DNA from: Puccinellia tenuiflora
Lineage: Eukaryota > Streptophyta > Magnoliopsida > Poales > Poaceae
Assembly (NCBI GenBank): GCA_012064385.1
Contig: QRDG01000814.1
Span: forward strand, 1,004,749-1,068,748
DNA: 64,000 nt
Direction of reading: 5' to 3'
Below the pieces are notes generated by a model. The model was given only the letters and a program-made list of their open reading frames with translations. It did not search any database and was not told the DNA's origin. The position numbers and the translations under genes are program-made. How positions within the stretch are numbered: position 1 is the stretch's first letter; the number at the start of each line of letters is the position of its first letter. This document shows, piece by piece, positions 48,501-60,028 of this stretch.

Positions 48501-50431
48501 ATATTTTCTTGATATTAATATATTCCCTTTATAAAAAAAAATGTCCGAATGGAAATCATGTATTCATATGCAAGTTAGATATTTAATGCCATTGACAGAT
48601 CATTGGTAAGGCAAAGAAAATGCAAGAAATGAAACAAGTAAGGTGTATGTTAATGAAATAATTGCTCACCACTAAGTATGGTGCTTGCCCACCAATACCT
48701 TTTTCCCGAAATACTCTGTGGTTAGAAGAACCAATTGTACCCCTAAAGAAATAAGAATAAATGAGACACCAACTATATTGCACTTGGGTTTAAGTAGGAT
48801 GGTTGTGCAATGGAACTCTAAAAATGGGAACTGTATGAACAAACATAGCAACCAAAGCATGAGGCTCTCCATGTAAAGAAATTAATGCATTACAAGGGCA
48901 TTCCAAAATGTTCACAACTTAAATAGCAATAAACCATTGTTGCTCTTTAGTTTATTGAATATTTAATTATTTATACAGACAGTTATTTTTTTTTTTGTAA
49001 AACCAGGCATTTGCAGTTTCATGGATCTCATTGATATGCACAGGCGCACTATTTACTCCACCCAAAGGTTTCTCCGAGCACATTTGACGGAGTGAAAAAT
49101 ATCTAACTTCGTGTGGTAAAACTTTCACTTAAGGGCATTACCATTTAGAGATAGAATTCTCATCTGAACCGTCCATCCCCCTACCAGTATCAAAAATCAC
49201 GATCTTCTCTTTGTCAACAGTTATCCTGCAACACGATCCAACTTTAGTGATACCACTTATTTCGTCCAACTATCACGTGAAAGAGGTTGAGAATAGTAAC
49301 GAGTCAGAAAAAATAATCTGCAACATGATCTCGAACTTCAGTGGCACTGCCAATTTTGTGCAATTATCACGTGAAAATGATTCAGAGTGGTAATGAATCG
49401 GAAATAATAATGTTTGTCAGAAAATAGAAGGAACTAACCTGATTAACTTTTTTTCCTTCGTACCATTTGACCACAAAGCCTGTAATGAGTTGTCCTGATG
49501 GAGAGAAAATGTACAGAAAATCCTCTCACAAGATTGCACGATCAAAAATGAGGAAGTGAAATACTAAAATGAGAAAACTAACAACAAGGTCGGCGAGAGC
49601 ACTCTCAGTGCTATACTCTGCTGGCAGCTCTTGAAGCAGTTCAGTCGGAGGTGTAAGGTCCCACATATTCTGAAAACAAGCAATTACAGACATAAGTACA
49701 AACAACATAAGGAATCATCTATGTAATCTACTAGAATATTTTAACCGCACAGACACTTGGGTTTGACCCTTGTGTTTATGAACAGCGAATGACACCGCAA
49801 AGATCATAGGATCTTTAAGGGATACTAATGTTGGAAATATATCTTAGCAGGATAGAATGACGATTTATGAATCTCGTTCAAGGGGAATACGATCCCAGCT
49901 CTTACAAGAATGCAATGCTCAGTGGTATTGTTTAAATACAAGACATGTATGGAAGAAGATTAGTTCGAATAGTAACCTCAAATGTTCTGACATAGCCTTC
50001 ACCATCCTAGAAAAATAGATGGATAGAAAAAAAAGGTAGTGTTAGATAGCCTGCAACCATTTCATGAATCAAAACGCGATGCATTGTGTTCTTTCGGAGC
50101 TTACCTGGAGTCTTAATATATTAGTACTGTTAGTGACAAAATCACTAAACTTCAGTTTCTTGTCTATCTTTCTATCCAGTAGGTCCTCTAGATAAACATC
50201 GCCGCTCCAGTCAATTCCCCGCCTTTCTCCACCATCCATGGGTACATTCTCAAACTCTGTCCTGATATGATATAAGAAATCATGAAGCAGCATCTCTTCT
50301 CCAGGATCCTTCAGCGTGAGGCCGGTGCTTGTGCCATTTGGCAAGAGGATCTGAAACCGGTACACTCTGCTTGCCCGGCTGTGGTATCCATGCTCTACCA
50401 AAGCCCAGCTTCCGGATCCTCTGCTCGCCAT
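30503..50431 (-). CDS. GMI1: GMI1-like protein: GHKL ATPase plus SMC flexible hinge, 35 coding exons
   Basis: Coding exons on the minus strand, first to last: 50105-50431, 49977-50006, 49583-49669, 49439-49494, 48670-48742, 46260-46315, 46071-46176, 45916-45984, 45035-45118, 44053-44103, 42796-42916, 42658-42710, 42458-42586, 41837-41927, 41706-41740, 40020-40095, 39715-39903, 39413-39595, 39316-39337, 39126-39240, 38932-39063, 38484-38804, 38278-38405, 36513-36694, 35657-35754, 34685-34783, 33538-33604, 33383-33465, 33015-33281, 32781-32939, 31972-32086, 31618-31819, 31337-31528, 30898-31209, 30503-30773. They sum to 4581 nt, exactly 1527 codons, with consistent phases. The GHKL ATPase region shows LVDNSLQALWSN (the Asn box) and IGGQAPYLVPYFGMFGYGG. 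The C-terminal part is an SMC-type hinge (AYLGEDNMLAVVCKTLDAAN; VPIRKRFPIICLDSIRPYDG; NGAISLDGGIVKGDGMLILGY), followed by a short coiled coil. In Arabidopsis GMI1 is DNA-damage induced and supports homologous recombination. The gene looks intact. The donor of exon 36513-36694 is the least certain junction. Confidence 0.9.
37330..37660. mobile_element. Possible degenerate MITE in a GMI1 intron
   Basis: Contains phrases usual at MITE ends in grasses, CATTTGGTTCAAAGGAATG and, inverted, TTTGTGATCCAAAGAAGCCC. The inverted match is weak and no target duplication is visible. Confidence 0.3.
43363..43474 (-). mobile_element. LINE 3' end remnant (inverted) in a GMI1 intron
   Basis: The inverted sequence reads as a LINE 3' terminus: a TGTTGTTGCCGAGGCCGGGTG-like core, then ATCAACTTGATATTAATATA and a terminal A-rich tract. 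It is the same type of 3' end as at 48384 and 57395. Confidence 0.5.
43475..43847 (+). mobile_element. Small Helitron-like element in a GMI1 intron
   Basis: It starts TCTATACTTCTTATAAAG after an A, the Helitron 5' pattern. Near the right end is a small hairpin, CCTGC-TGCAACGT-GCGGGG, followed by TATTTTTGTAG and a T. The expected 3' end is CTAG; here it reads GTAG. It is a 373-bp non-autonomous copy with no ORF, directly abutting the LINE remnant on its left. Confidence 0.55.
46880..48110 (+). mobile_element. Degenerate LINE (L1-type) 3' fragment in GMI1 intron 5
   Basis: Broken frames give the typical end of a plant LINE ORF2: W-ILC-PKEHGGLGIKDLKI, then SLLRYKY-type and RFWE-like phrases and FSYKS near 47455. 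It continues to a 3' terminus with CACCTTGTAAAAAACAATGT and AATAAAGCTTCCATTTTC. Many stops and frame changes are present. It lies opposite to the host gene and accounts for most of a 2.35-kb intron. Confidence 0.65.
48384..48541 (+). mobile_element. LINE 3' terminus remnant
   Basis: TTTTTGCTGTGTGCTTCCTT, then TGTTGCAGAGGATGGGTGTA, then CTTGATATTAATATATTCCC and an A-run. This is a common Triticeae-type LINE tail. No coding part remains. Confidence 0.5.
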
Positions 50432-51524
50432 CTTGGCATCAGACGACGAGGTCTGCTCAAAACCGACAAACAGGTTACAGCATTCCCCAAAAATAAATGG
50501 GAGAAAAGAACATGAGGGGAAACCCCAAAGCAGAGCATGCAATGCGTGCCCAAACAGGAAAAAATGGAATGACGAGATGAAATCATAAATTCACATTAGC
50601 CACAAGATAAAATATATATTTCCCCATTACTCTTGAAAAAAAAATTCCCCATCAAACAAAACAATGGACGATCACGAGACGAGGCAAAACCAAAACCCCA
50701 GGACAGAACCAAGAAAAAAAACTCGATCCGAAAGAAGATAAGAGAGAAAGCATTTAGAATTTCAGGGCAAGAAACCTAGCGAAGAAAAATCAAGAAACCT
50801 CCAGCAGGCCAGCAGACAAAACCCCCAAAAAAATCGGAAGCACAAGAACAGAGACCAGGGGGAGGCAATGGCGGAACAGCGAGAGGAGGAGACAAAGGGG
50901 TTTCGATTGATGCTGTGAAGAACTTGAATCGAACCAAGAAAAAAAAAACCTCGATCAGACCAAGGCAAGAAACCTAGCAAAGAAAAATCAAGAAACCCTC
51001 GGCAGAGAAAAACCCCAAAATAAATCCTTTTTTTCCCGTAGCACGAGAGCAGAGACCAAGGGGGCGCAATGGCGGAGCAGCAGGAGGAGGATACTGGCCG
51101 TTGATTGATGCTGCGAAGAGGTCGATTCGAACCAAGAGAGAAACCCTTGATCGTACCATGGCAAGAAAAGGAAAGAAACCGCCGCAGAAAGAAAGAAACC
51201 CCAAGAAATGGAATGCAATTTCTCTCACATACCGAACAATAATAGAGGGAGGGGGGAGGGGGAGGGGAATCGAAGAGCGCAACCCACCACTGAGAGAAGA
51301 ACCCAAAAGGGGAGCAGCTTTTCTTTGTGAGGAGGAGGCAATGGAGATGCCCTGCCGCCGCAGCTGGGGTTTTTGTTGCTGGGAAGGGGAAAGGAAGTGG
51401 GGGTGGGAACTGAGAAGACAAGGGGTGTGACTCTGCGAGTTCTCCGCTGGCCGCGCTTTCACTCAGCTGGTGGACCCTTTTCCCCTATTGACACGTAGTA
51501 TTATCCAACCTATAATACGTAGTA
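50432..51524 (-). promoter_or_regulatory. GMI1-like 5' leader and promoter region
   Basis: An acceptor-like GAGCAG lies 24-29 bases upstream of the ATG, so a leader intron is likely. Purine-rich DNA to about 51430 probably includes the untranslated first exon. 50766-51190 holds an imperfect tandem array with a 196-198-bp period (starts at 50766, 50964 and 51160, each GGCAAGAAA). Open frames over it are low-complexity shadows. The Helitron begins at 51525, leaving about 100 bases of native promoter. Confidence 0.45.
50766..51190. repeat. About 2.2 copies of a 197-bp tandem repeat in the GMI1-like leader
   Basis: Units start at 50766, 50964 and 51160. They share GGCAAGAAACCTAGC, AGAAAAATCAAGAAACC, GCAATGGCGGA and TTGATGCTG. 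The copies differ by many substitutions, so the duplication is not recent. Confidence 0.7.
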
Positions 51525-51954
51525 TCTACTAACTATATTAAAGACGAACCCTTTGACGCTCCCTCAGCGATCGGGCACTGTTGGGAGGAACAGCAGTACC
51601 CACGATCCCCGCCGTCGAACGGCGATTCGACGGCCCCCAGAACACGTCCGAGACGCTTTTGCAAAAAAAAAACCTCACAAAACCGTTAATGGAACCCGCA
51701 GTCCAAGTTTTAACGCAGCGAGGGACCGATTTGCGATTAGTGAAAACTTCACTGACTTTTCTTCAAAACTTTCCGCAGAACCTCTCCTTCCCTTTCTCTC
51801 TCCCGCACGCGCCCGCGAAGTCGCCGCCGCCGCCGCCACGCATCGCCGCTGTTCTGCGCCTCCCCGCTCCAATCGAAGCTCACCGCGAGCTCGCCCGTCG
51901 CGTCCTTCACCTCCTCGCTGAGCGCCGCCTGCCGCGTAGAGGCGGCGGCCGGCC

Positions 51955-52860
51955 ATGGGCCTCCGCAACGGCGATGGGGAGGACGAGCCATGGGGCTGCA
52001 GCGGATGCGCAGCCGTTGGTCTCGCTGACCGCGCTCGCTCCACGACAAGCCCCAGCTGGAGGGCGAGGCGCGCGCCTGGTCGCGGAAGACGTCGGCCGAC
52101 GAGCTCCAGCCCAGTCACGGACTTGAGCCTGCCGTCGTCCCCGGCGGCCTCTGCTCTCTCAATCCCTGGCGGCGTAGATGCCGGCGCGCAGGCGGAGATC
52201 GAGATGGTCCTTCCATGGCGCGCGGTGGTCTTGCCCCGCCTCCTCCAGCACGCCTCGGTCGATCTGGCCGTCGTTGACTTCTTGGCTGGTCGATCTGGTG
52301 CCGGCAGTTTCCTCCTCACGACGCGTCCGGCGGCGGTCAAAACCCTAGCCGCCAGCCCAGCGTCCGTCACCACCAATCACCTTCTCCTCCCCGCACCCAA
52401 TCCCCTCAGCCGCCTCCTCTCCCAATCCCCGCTTCCTCTCCTCCTCCCCCAATCCGCCGCCTCCACGAGCAGCCCCTGGAGGGCCAGGGACGGTAAGGAG
52501 CGCGTGGCTTCTGCCCGCCTCGCCGCGCCCTCTCGGCCGCCGCCACCATCCATTACCTCGCCGTCGGCCAGGTCTGTCCGCTCCGCCACGACCTCTGCTT
52601 CCAACCCCGGCAGCTGCAGCACGGCGAGCACGCGCGGGGACGCGGCGCACGCCCTCTCGCGCCACCACCGCCATCCATCACCAGGAGCAGCCGCCTCCCC
52701 CAATCCCCGTTGCCAATCCCTCCTCAGGACGAGCTCCCGTCGTTGCCATCGCCAGGAGCAGTGCCGGCCGCCGCTCGGACCACCGCTGCACACTGTGCCG
52801 CCTCCTCGACTGCCGTCACGTGTACGTCCGATGGTGCAGCAGGGATCCGACGCGGGTTGA
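51955..52860 (+). pseudogene. GC-rich 301-codon open frame in the Helitron, probably captured leader or exon sequence
   Basis: A long open frame on + (with comparable open frames on the other strand), rich in Ala, Ser, Arg and Pro. High GC alone keeps all frames open. No domain is seen. It ends where a GT-rich region resembling an intron start begins (GGTTGAGGTAGGTTGCG). I treat it as captured 5' exon sequence of an unknown host gene, not as a functional protein gene. Confidence 0.3.
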
Positions 52861-55255
52861 GGTAGGTTGCGCCTGGATCTCCTCCTTCGAGCGATTTCTT
52901 TCCGCTTCTTGCGTTCTACCTATTTTTATGTTGGATCCTGGCTGATTAAGCTTCGCAGTCACCTTTTCTTTGTAGTGGACATTGTGGCTTGCTTTTAGGC
53001 TGGATCCGGTGCTCCTTAGGAAGCTTTAGTTTCAGGTGCGTGCAGGAATCTTTTTTTCTTTTGCTTCTGGTTGGATACGGACAGAGATAGAAGCAGTTTC
53101 TGGCCTCTTTGTGTTGTCCAATTAAATTTTTTTTCCTATCCGGTGCTATGCATAGAGGTAGATCCATTTATAGATTCTTGTGGTCCACGCTTATATTACA
53201 TGTACATGAGAAGAGGAAATACAGTATCTGTTAAGACAAATGCATTCATGTAACTATTAGTTAAGACTAATGCATTAAGACAAATACAGTAGTTGTTAAT
53301 GCTTAGGGGTAACAGAACAATAACCTGAATGATGTACCTGTCAATAACCTGAAAGCTCTGAATACTTTTGATTACTTTTGATTAAAGAACAGAACAATAA
53401 CCTGAAAGTTGTGAATGCTTTTGATTACAAATTAAGTATTTGATTTTCTTTTCAATTACTTTTTTATATTTATAATGTCATGTAACTCTGTTTTAAAAAA
53501 CAGGTTTCTTATATATTCTAATACACAAACTGGGTTAGATCAAACTTATTTTCATATAGTCCTACTGTACGTGTTGCAACCGAATTGCATGGATGTATCT
53601 AGGATTACAAAGCATATCTTCTTTGCAGTAATTAATAGTTCATGCGTTGCTTTTTTGATTATGTGTTTTTTCTTTCATGGCTTACATGCTCTTTGCCTTT
53701 TTGTAGGTTGCAGGATTGTCCATTGGTGTCTTGCTGTTCTGTTCTATTATATGTGAAAATTGCCATTGGTCAACAGGTGACTAGAAGAGCTCATCCTTTA
53801 TGTTCGTGTACATGACTTCTAGATCTCTGTTGTTGCTATTTTGTGTGTTTACCTGATGATTTATTTTGCCAGGGAAGGGAAGGGTTTCAGAAGCTGCATT
53901 TTCTGGTTGGTTGCTGATCATTTCGACGGCTGCATTCTGGCAGGTAGTGGCCTTTCTTTTTTACAGTTCGCCGCTTAATTTTTATGTATGGGTAGATCTA
54001 AGTGCGTGCTCCTTGCCTCCGATCCGCTCGACCTTGCCATATTTGGCCTTCCCGATTTGCGGCCTGCCCTCTCTCCCTATTTTGATTTAACCCATAGAAC
54101 CTCTCATCTTTGTTTGTGCAGATTGTTTGTTATCTCTGCATATAAAGTGTTCGATGAAAATCCAAGCAGGCTGTTGTGAGTTGTGACCTGCTCTTCAGTT
54201 GGATCCAGATTGAGGTGGGTGCAAAAATTAATCTTTCCCCATTGAGCGGTCATACTTAGAGGTAGAGGTTGCTCCCAGGTTCTTCACATTGTGCAAATAA
54301 TTTTTTTTCAACCATGCTAGAGGTAGAGGTAGAAGAAGTTTCTTAGATTGCTACGACCTAGCTGGATGTGCAAAAATGCTTTGTTTCTCATGCCGTGCAT
54401 AATATTTGGCTCCCAAGCGTTGATCTATTATGGTTAATTCTTCCATTATGATATCTGATGCATCATTTCCTGCTTGCTATCCAATCCCGCTGTCTTATTA
54501 CTTCCATTATTGAGTGTTGTTAAATTGCTACAATGGTCTGTTGGTACTTTCATGCCTACGAAAAGTTCATATATTGTTGTTTATTTTTGTTCTTCAAATA
54601 ATTTGAGACACTACTCTTATTTATGTTCTTCTAACCATTTACCTCATTCTATCATGTGCCTACAGATAGTTCAGTCGTGTGCATATCTACAGTTTGAAGG
54701 AAGCACACCTAAATAGACAAAAAGCCAGTACATAATTAAGGTAGTGTTGAACTGTCCATTCTCGAAGTTTAGTTAACTATAAATCAAGGTCTCAAGGTTT
54801 GCTTACGCATGATTGGTTTAAACTGGTTCTCAAGGTCTCAACCAATTTTTGTTTTTGGAATATGATCAAAAAATATTATTAATACCATGAAGGTGCCAAT
54901 GCATTGGAACGCAATATTTTTCCGCATCCTCAAGAAGTTTATTATTATATATGGTTGAACAGGTCAATTGCGATGTTAGGTTTTCTGCTTATTTTTAGAT
55001 ATTTTGAGACATATTAGGAACTGAATATGTAGTGCCATTTCCTTTAATATGGATACTCCACTCAGCCTATACAATAGCATCATGGGAGCCACCTTTTTTC
55101 CTTAGATATTGTGTTAGTTCATTGCGGAGTCAAGTCTGAAATTGTTGTGCTGCATTATCACCTTTCTAAGTCTAGAGAACCTATTCTCCATTGCAATTTA
55201 ATTCTCTCAAATTTCTTCGTTGTGCTCTAATGCACGCGATCATTGTCTTCTGCAG

Positions 55256-55335
55256 CAGTGATAAAGATTTTAAAAATTCACCTGCACAGAAGGCTCTATT
55301 CCAGGAATCCCCTCCCCAAACTGAGGCTCCAAAGG
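55256..55335 (+). pseudogene. Exon-like fragment inside the Helitron
   Basis: After TTCTGCAGCAG the frame reads DKDFKNSPAQKALFQESPP, then QTEAPK, and stops at a donor (AAAG then GTACTT). Hydrophilic composition and clean borders suggest a captured exon. A second candidate lies at 55600-55686 (RACLHEYDLLGDS then a stop). The source gene is not recognised. Confidence 0.35.
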
Positions 55336-56985
55336 TACTTCTGTTTCCTGTCCACATTCCTATGCATATACTGCAGTGCTCAAGATATTGTGTACATGTT
55401 AGTGAGACCTTATATAAAAGTACAATCCATACTTTTTTTAGGTTTTGCTTTGCTCATGTATATACAAGCAAGATATACGAGGTATACATGAGATTTTACC
55501 ATATAAAAAATGTTCAGAAGATATGAAAATCATATAGATAATATGACAAAACATACATAAGAAAGATAGCATATAATATTGCTTACGTTTCTCATTAACA
55601 AGTTGTTCAACCAGCTGCGAACATTTTGGAGCACCAGGTTGTTCCGTGCTTGCTTGCACGAATATGACCTGCTTGGCGATTCTTAAATGTTCATATGTAT
55701 TTGTACTTGAGGTAGAAGCAGTTTCTTAGATTACTAGGTCGGTGGTAATTTCTTGTGAACAATAGAACCGACACCGTCAGCTTTGTTCATCTGGTTAGAG
55801 CAAATGTATTATCCTCAGCTGGTCAGATGTATTATCTTGGCCATAGAAAGATCAGTCTCTCTTTTTCGGAATAAATAAAAACCGTGCATGGAGGGAGGAA
55901 GCCTTTTCAAAACAATACTGTTATGGTTATTTTATGGGCTCTGTACTATGCATCTAGGAAAATTGATTGTGTGAACAGGATGATATTATATGACATTGCT
56001 CATACTTGGTATTTTTTAGTGTTCTACACATGTGTTACTTATTGGGTTAGCACAGGATATTCCGTTAACCATAGAAAGGTTGCCAACTACCTATTGTTTT
56101 TGTTGCACTTGTGCATAATTTTAGTGAAACGCAAACAAATGATTAATTTTGGCAAAGATAATGATTATTTGATTCTGCTTGGTGTTTATATGAATGATAT
56201 GAACAACTGTAATTTATGTTCTATTGCATGGTATAGTGTGGTGTTGCTGCCTGGTTAATTATGAGAGAGGAGGTAATTGGGATGCTTAGCTTTCACAAGA
56301 ACATTTATTCTTCTTTTGAATTTCGGCTTCCACCTTCTCATGTTTACCTAAACAGTTGCCTTTTCTGCATATTGTTAAATTCTGAACCAGGATACTACCA
56401 GCTAATAAGGCGACAATTTTTCAAGTATGGTATTGAGAACTGTTCTACCACATGGAAGAATGGAACATTTCTTAACAAGCAATAAGTTCATATAAATTTT
56501 GGCTTAGTTATGTTCTCTACCAATGGTTTGTGTGAGTTGCAAAAGTAACATTGCTGTTCATTTTTCTTTTGGTGTGAGTTCATTATTTTTGAAGATTAAT
56601 TTGGTTGGTGTATGTACTTTAGCTTTTAGTATTAACTGTAATGTCACATCAGCCCACATTACACAGTTTCATTTGTTAGTAATTACTAGAGCGAGAACGA
56701 CTTACAATACTTTATTTCTTATAAACAATACTTTGGTTTATAACGATCAATAGTCTTTGTTCATACCCCTTTTGAGTTTATTACCATGTTTTCGTTCTCC
56801 GGTTTGTATTTTCTTCTTTGCATGCCGCGCGACATTTTCTTCTTTGCATACCCCTTTTAGTTTTCTGCCATATAAAAAAATGTCGCGCGACCTACTTATA
56901 TAAAAAAATGTTTGAACATTACAATTTAGCCAACATTTTGTTGAACAAAAAAATATACATTCTACAAAAAAAAATCACCAAAGGC

Positions 56986-57006
56986 TTGGCGTTCACGCCA
57001 CGCCAA
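56986..57006 (+). other. Helitron 3' subterminal hairpin
   Basis: The 7-bp stem TTGGCGT / ACGCCAA has a 7-base loop and ends six bases before the terminal CTAG. It is the expected replication-termination hairpin of the Helitron. Confidence 0.75.
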
Positions 57007-57394
57007 ATTCAACTAGTTATCCATGTACAACAGTACTAGACTCTTGTGTAAGCGCTTAAGTGAAAAAAGATAACCGAGCAGCTGTGCTTTTTTGGAGAAA
57101 TCGGGCACACGTTGCTCCCTGGCTCCCTGCCGTGTGGACATTTCCTCTCTCCTGGTCAGAGCCGTCTAGACCATCTCGTGACCGTGGTGGCCAAGAGTCG
57201 ATCCGCCGGGCACTCACCTTCAATGACTTGCTAAACCAAAACGCATGATGTAATTTTGATGGTTCAATCAAGGGACGGTGGTATTTGTGTGTCGTATCCT
57301 TCCTGAAGGTGTCGTTTTTGAGAACATTTTCCGCACCGTGTTACCAATATTGTTGCTTGATGTTGAGATTCTCTGCTGCATACGGTTGACATGA

Positions 57395-57526
57395 CTACTG
57401 CTAATGTCCTTTTCTTTTATAATTTTGTTGTGTGCATCCAAATGTCTCGACTAGCTCTTCACATTGTTGCAGAGGTCGGGTGTACTTAGTATCGTTGTGA
57501 TATTAAGATATCGCCCGTTATCAAAA
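57395..57526 (+). mobile_element. LINE 3' terminus remnant
   Basis: TTTTGTTGTGTGCATCC, then ACATTGTTGCAGAGGTCGGG, then TGTGATATTAAGATATCGCC and a short A-run. Same tail type as at 48384. Confidence 0.5.
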
Positions 57527-57539
57527 AAAGTCTCACGGT

Positions 57540-57921
57540 GACTTACCCTCAATATTGACCATCGAATCAACATCCGACATATCAGACCGACCTAGATTCC
57601 AAACTCAAAAATTAAAATTGTTCAAAAATTTAAAAATCTAATAAATCATAAATGTTTCATCATGTACTTTGTAAAAATTTCAATACATTTCGATGTATAG
57701 TTTGTGAATAAACAATTTTTGATGTATTTTAGCTCAAAACGCAATTTATTTGCAATCCATTCATCCAAATGGATTCAAACTTTTCTAATATACATAACGA
57801 AACATTTATAATTTCTTGAAAATTTTCAATTTTTTCTGAACAATTTTTATTTTTTAGTTTGGAATCTAGGTTGATCGGATACATCGGATGTTGATTCGAT
57901 GGTGGATATTGAGGGTAAGTC
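57540..57921. mobile_element. 382-bp foldback MITE
   Basis: The left arm begins GACTTACCCTCAATATTGAC and the right arm is its inverted copy ending GTCAATATTGAGGGTAAGTC-like sequence (GATATTGAGGGTAAGTC). Arms pair over about 75 bases, including ATCGAATCAACATCCGA and ACCTAGATTCCAAACT. No convincing target duplication is seen. It sits 13 bases after the LINE tail. Confidence 0.7.
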
Positions 57922-59177
57922 AGGTTCACCAAATCACTAAAACTGAGTTCATCCGCCGGAAGGTAACCATGCCACACCGTCTCATGCACAATCTAGACCG
58001 TTACTTCCAATGGCCACGCCTCCGAAAAGTTATTGCGAGAGGCGCGTCACCAGTCGCCAGGTGTCTTGGAAAGAAGGTGGGGTGGAGCCGTCATCAGGCC
58101 TACGGCCAGTGGAGCGTCGCCCGTCGTTTTGGACCTAGTAAACCCCGGTAGAACTAGGTCTGAAACAAGAACAACACAACATAAATTTTAAGGGTGCTCC
58201 CTTTCTCTGTGGTGCATTTGTATATGTGTACGTGATTTGATTTTCACCATACCTTTCGAGTCTCTTGATAGTATGGTTGCTCTACGACTCAAAACATAAC
58301 CGGAAGATGTCAGACAACCCTTCTTTTCTCTTTCACTTCGTGAGATTCCAACCACCTTGTGCCATCTTCGGATAGATCCTATTATGCTCAAGCTCATGGT
58401 TAGAACACAATTATGTATTCATTAAAACCGAAAAGCACTTAGAGAGCGAAACATCCTTTCAAAAGGGCCCCATGGCATTGCCACCCCCCTCTAGTTGCGT
58501 CATGGTGGGCCCCTAGAGCCTCGGAGCTCACATCGCCTCCTCCTTTGGCTAGATGCATTCACATACGAGAAAAAACATAGGCTAGAGACACAAGGTTTTT
58601 TGCGAAACAGAGCGTCCCTACCATCACAATCATCGTTTAGGAATCAAATATATGTCTCTCCACGTCGGAGAGGGTGATTTTGACGTCGTCATCACCACCA
58701 TCGTCGCCAAGACAATCTCCATCGGCATGTGTTCACCTTTCTCCATCATGTGTGAGTAGTTCTTTTTAGCCATATGGGGCGGATGTGAATTGGATAAAAT
58801 TGATCATGTAATGATAAATAACCATGATTGGTGGTGCATAGCTCAAGTATGTTTTGATATACTTGGTTGATTTTGCCTTTGCCATTTAAAGTAAAAAAAT
58901 GAAAAAAATTATGTGTTAAGCTATCAAAAACTAGAACCGGGAAACCTTTGTCATTTAAATCACATTTTTCTCCTGCCGCAGTGTTTGATGGATTTTTGTA
59001 CCAACATTTTCACACAAAAATGAAAATTGAACATTATAGTGATCTTGATGATGGATAAGAATTAGCGGACATTTTGCTCAAAAGAGGGGTCACCTCCATG
59101 CTAATTCTACATGAGAAGTGGCATCAGGAGAACGACAATACTCTTGTGATGATAAATAATTGATAGCTAGCTCATCA
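57922..59177. other. Intergenic DNA, nothing recognised
   Basis: Average composition with short ORFs only (for example 57888-58151, 58495-58677), none with a domain. No RNA gene or transposon end is seen before the second PMD element. Confidence 0.45.
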
Positions 59178-59266
59178 GGGGCCGGAGCGACGAATCTGAC
59201 CTTTTTGCGAAAGTTTAACGAGAAATGAACTGTTTTTGAAACTTTAGCTGCATCTAACCCTTTTCA

Positions 59267-59439
59267 GAAACGCCAAACACACTGGCGTTTAACTAAGCAT
59301 AGAAACGCCGGCGTCAATGGCGTTTCAAATCCGGTCCACGGTCTCCCACCTCGTTGACGCAGCTGACGTGGCAGATCTAGAAACGCCGGCGTCCCTGGCG
59401 TTTCTGAGTGAAGTTAAACGCCAGGTCCCCTGGCGTTTC
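59267..59439. repeat. Four 25-bp palindromic modules at the left end of MULE 2
   Basis: Modules lie at 59267-59291, 59302-59326, 59380-59404 and 59415-59439. Arms are GAAACGCC (or a one-base variant) and GGCGTTTC, separated by 9-base spacers. The 8-9-8 geometry and the count of four are the same as in the termini of MULE 1, although the arms differ. Confidence 0.9.
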
Positions 59440-59802
59440 TAGATCGATTAAGTTACGAGCCCGTGAGCCAGCCCGGCTTATCTCCTCATTTCCTCTTCAC
59501 TATCCCCTCAACCCGGCGGCGGCGGCGGCGGCGGACCGTGTTCTTCCCCCTCCCCCGTCGATTTGAGCCCAAATTTCGTCTCTCCGTCTCTTCGTAAGGT
59601 AATTTGTTCCTCCTATGTCTAATTTCCTCTTCCCTATCCGACTATCTCTTCTTCTCCACGTTTTTTTTGTTGCAAAATTCGAACCCTAAATCGGTAGTTC
59701 ATCTCAATAGAGACTCCGTAGTGATAGTGTAGTTTGATTAAGGTAGTTAATGCCCAATGAATTAATTGTTGGTGTTCTAGATTCATGATTATAGTGGTAC
59801 AT

Positions 59803-59945
59803 TCATGCCCAATGGATTCATGCCCAATGGATTATAGTTTCTATTGATTCATGCCCAATGGATTATAGTTTGTATTGATTCATGCCCAATGGATTATAGT
59901 TTCTATTGATTCATGCCCAATTCATGCCCAATGGATTATAGTTTG
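59803..59945 (+). repeat. 31-bp tandem repeat in the leader intron of PMD gene 2
   Basis: Three to four copies of a 31-bp unit containing GATTCATGCCCAATGGATTA and TAGTTTCTATT, one copy internally shortened. It lies in the leader intron 59599-60027, after a (GGC)n tract at 59515-59534. Confidence 0.75.
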
Positions 59946-60028
59946 ATTAAGGTAGTTCATGTTTTCTTAGATTGATTAGGGTTTACTATACGGATTATTT
60001 CATAATGTCCCGGGCTTGAACATGTAGG

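Larger units (their letters stand above)
51525..57016 (+). mobile_element. Non-autonomous Helitron, 5,492 bp
   Basis: The 5' end is TCTACTAACTATATTAAAGA, preceded by A at 51524. The 3' end is CTAG at 57013-57016, followed by T. A hairpin of TTGGCGT (56986-56992) and ACGCCAA (57000-57006) lies six bases before CTAG. These are the defining Helitron features: A/T insertion, TC start, subterminal hairpin, CTRR end. No Rep/helicase is encoded. The interior has a GC-rich exon-like block (51780-52860) and AT-rich intron-like DNA with candidate exons, consistent with captured gene fragments, as Helitrons often carry. Confidence 0.75.

Noticed and set aside
50762..51462. 219- and 162-codon frames on - upstream of the GMI1-like ATG
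   Set aside because: Low-complexity frames over a purine-rich tandem repeat in the leader; no domain and not joined in frame to the gene.
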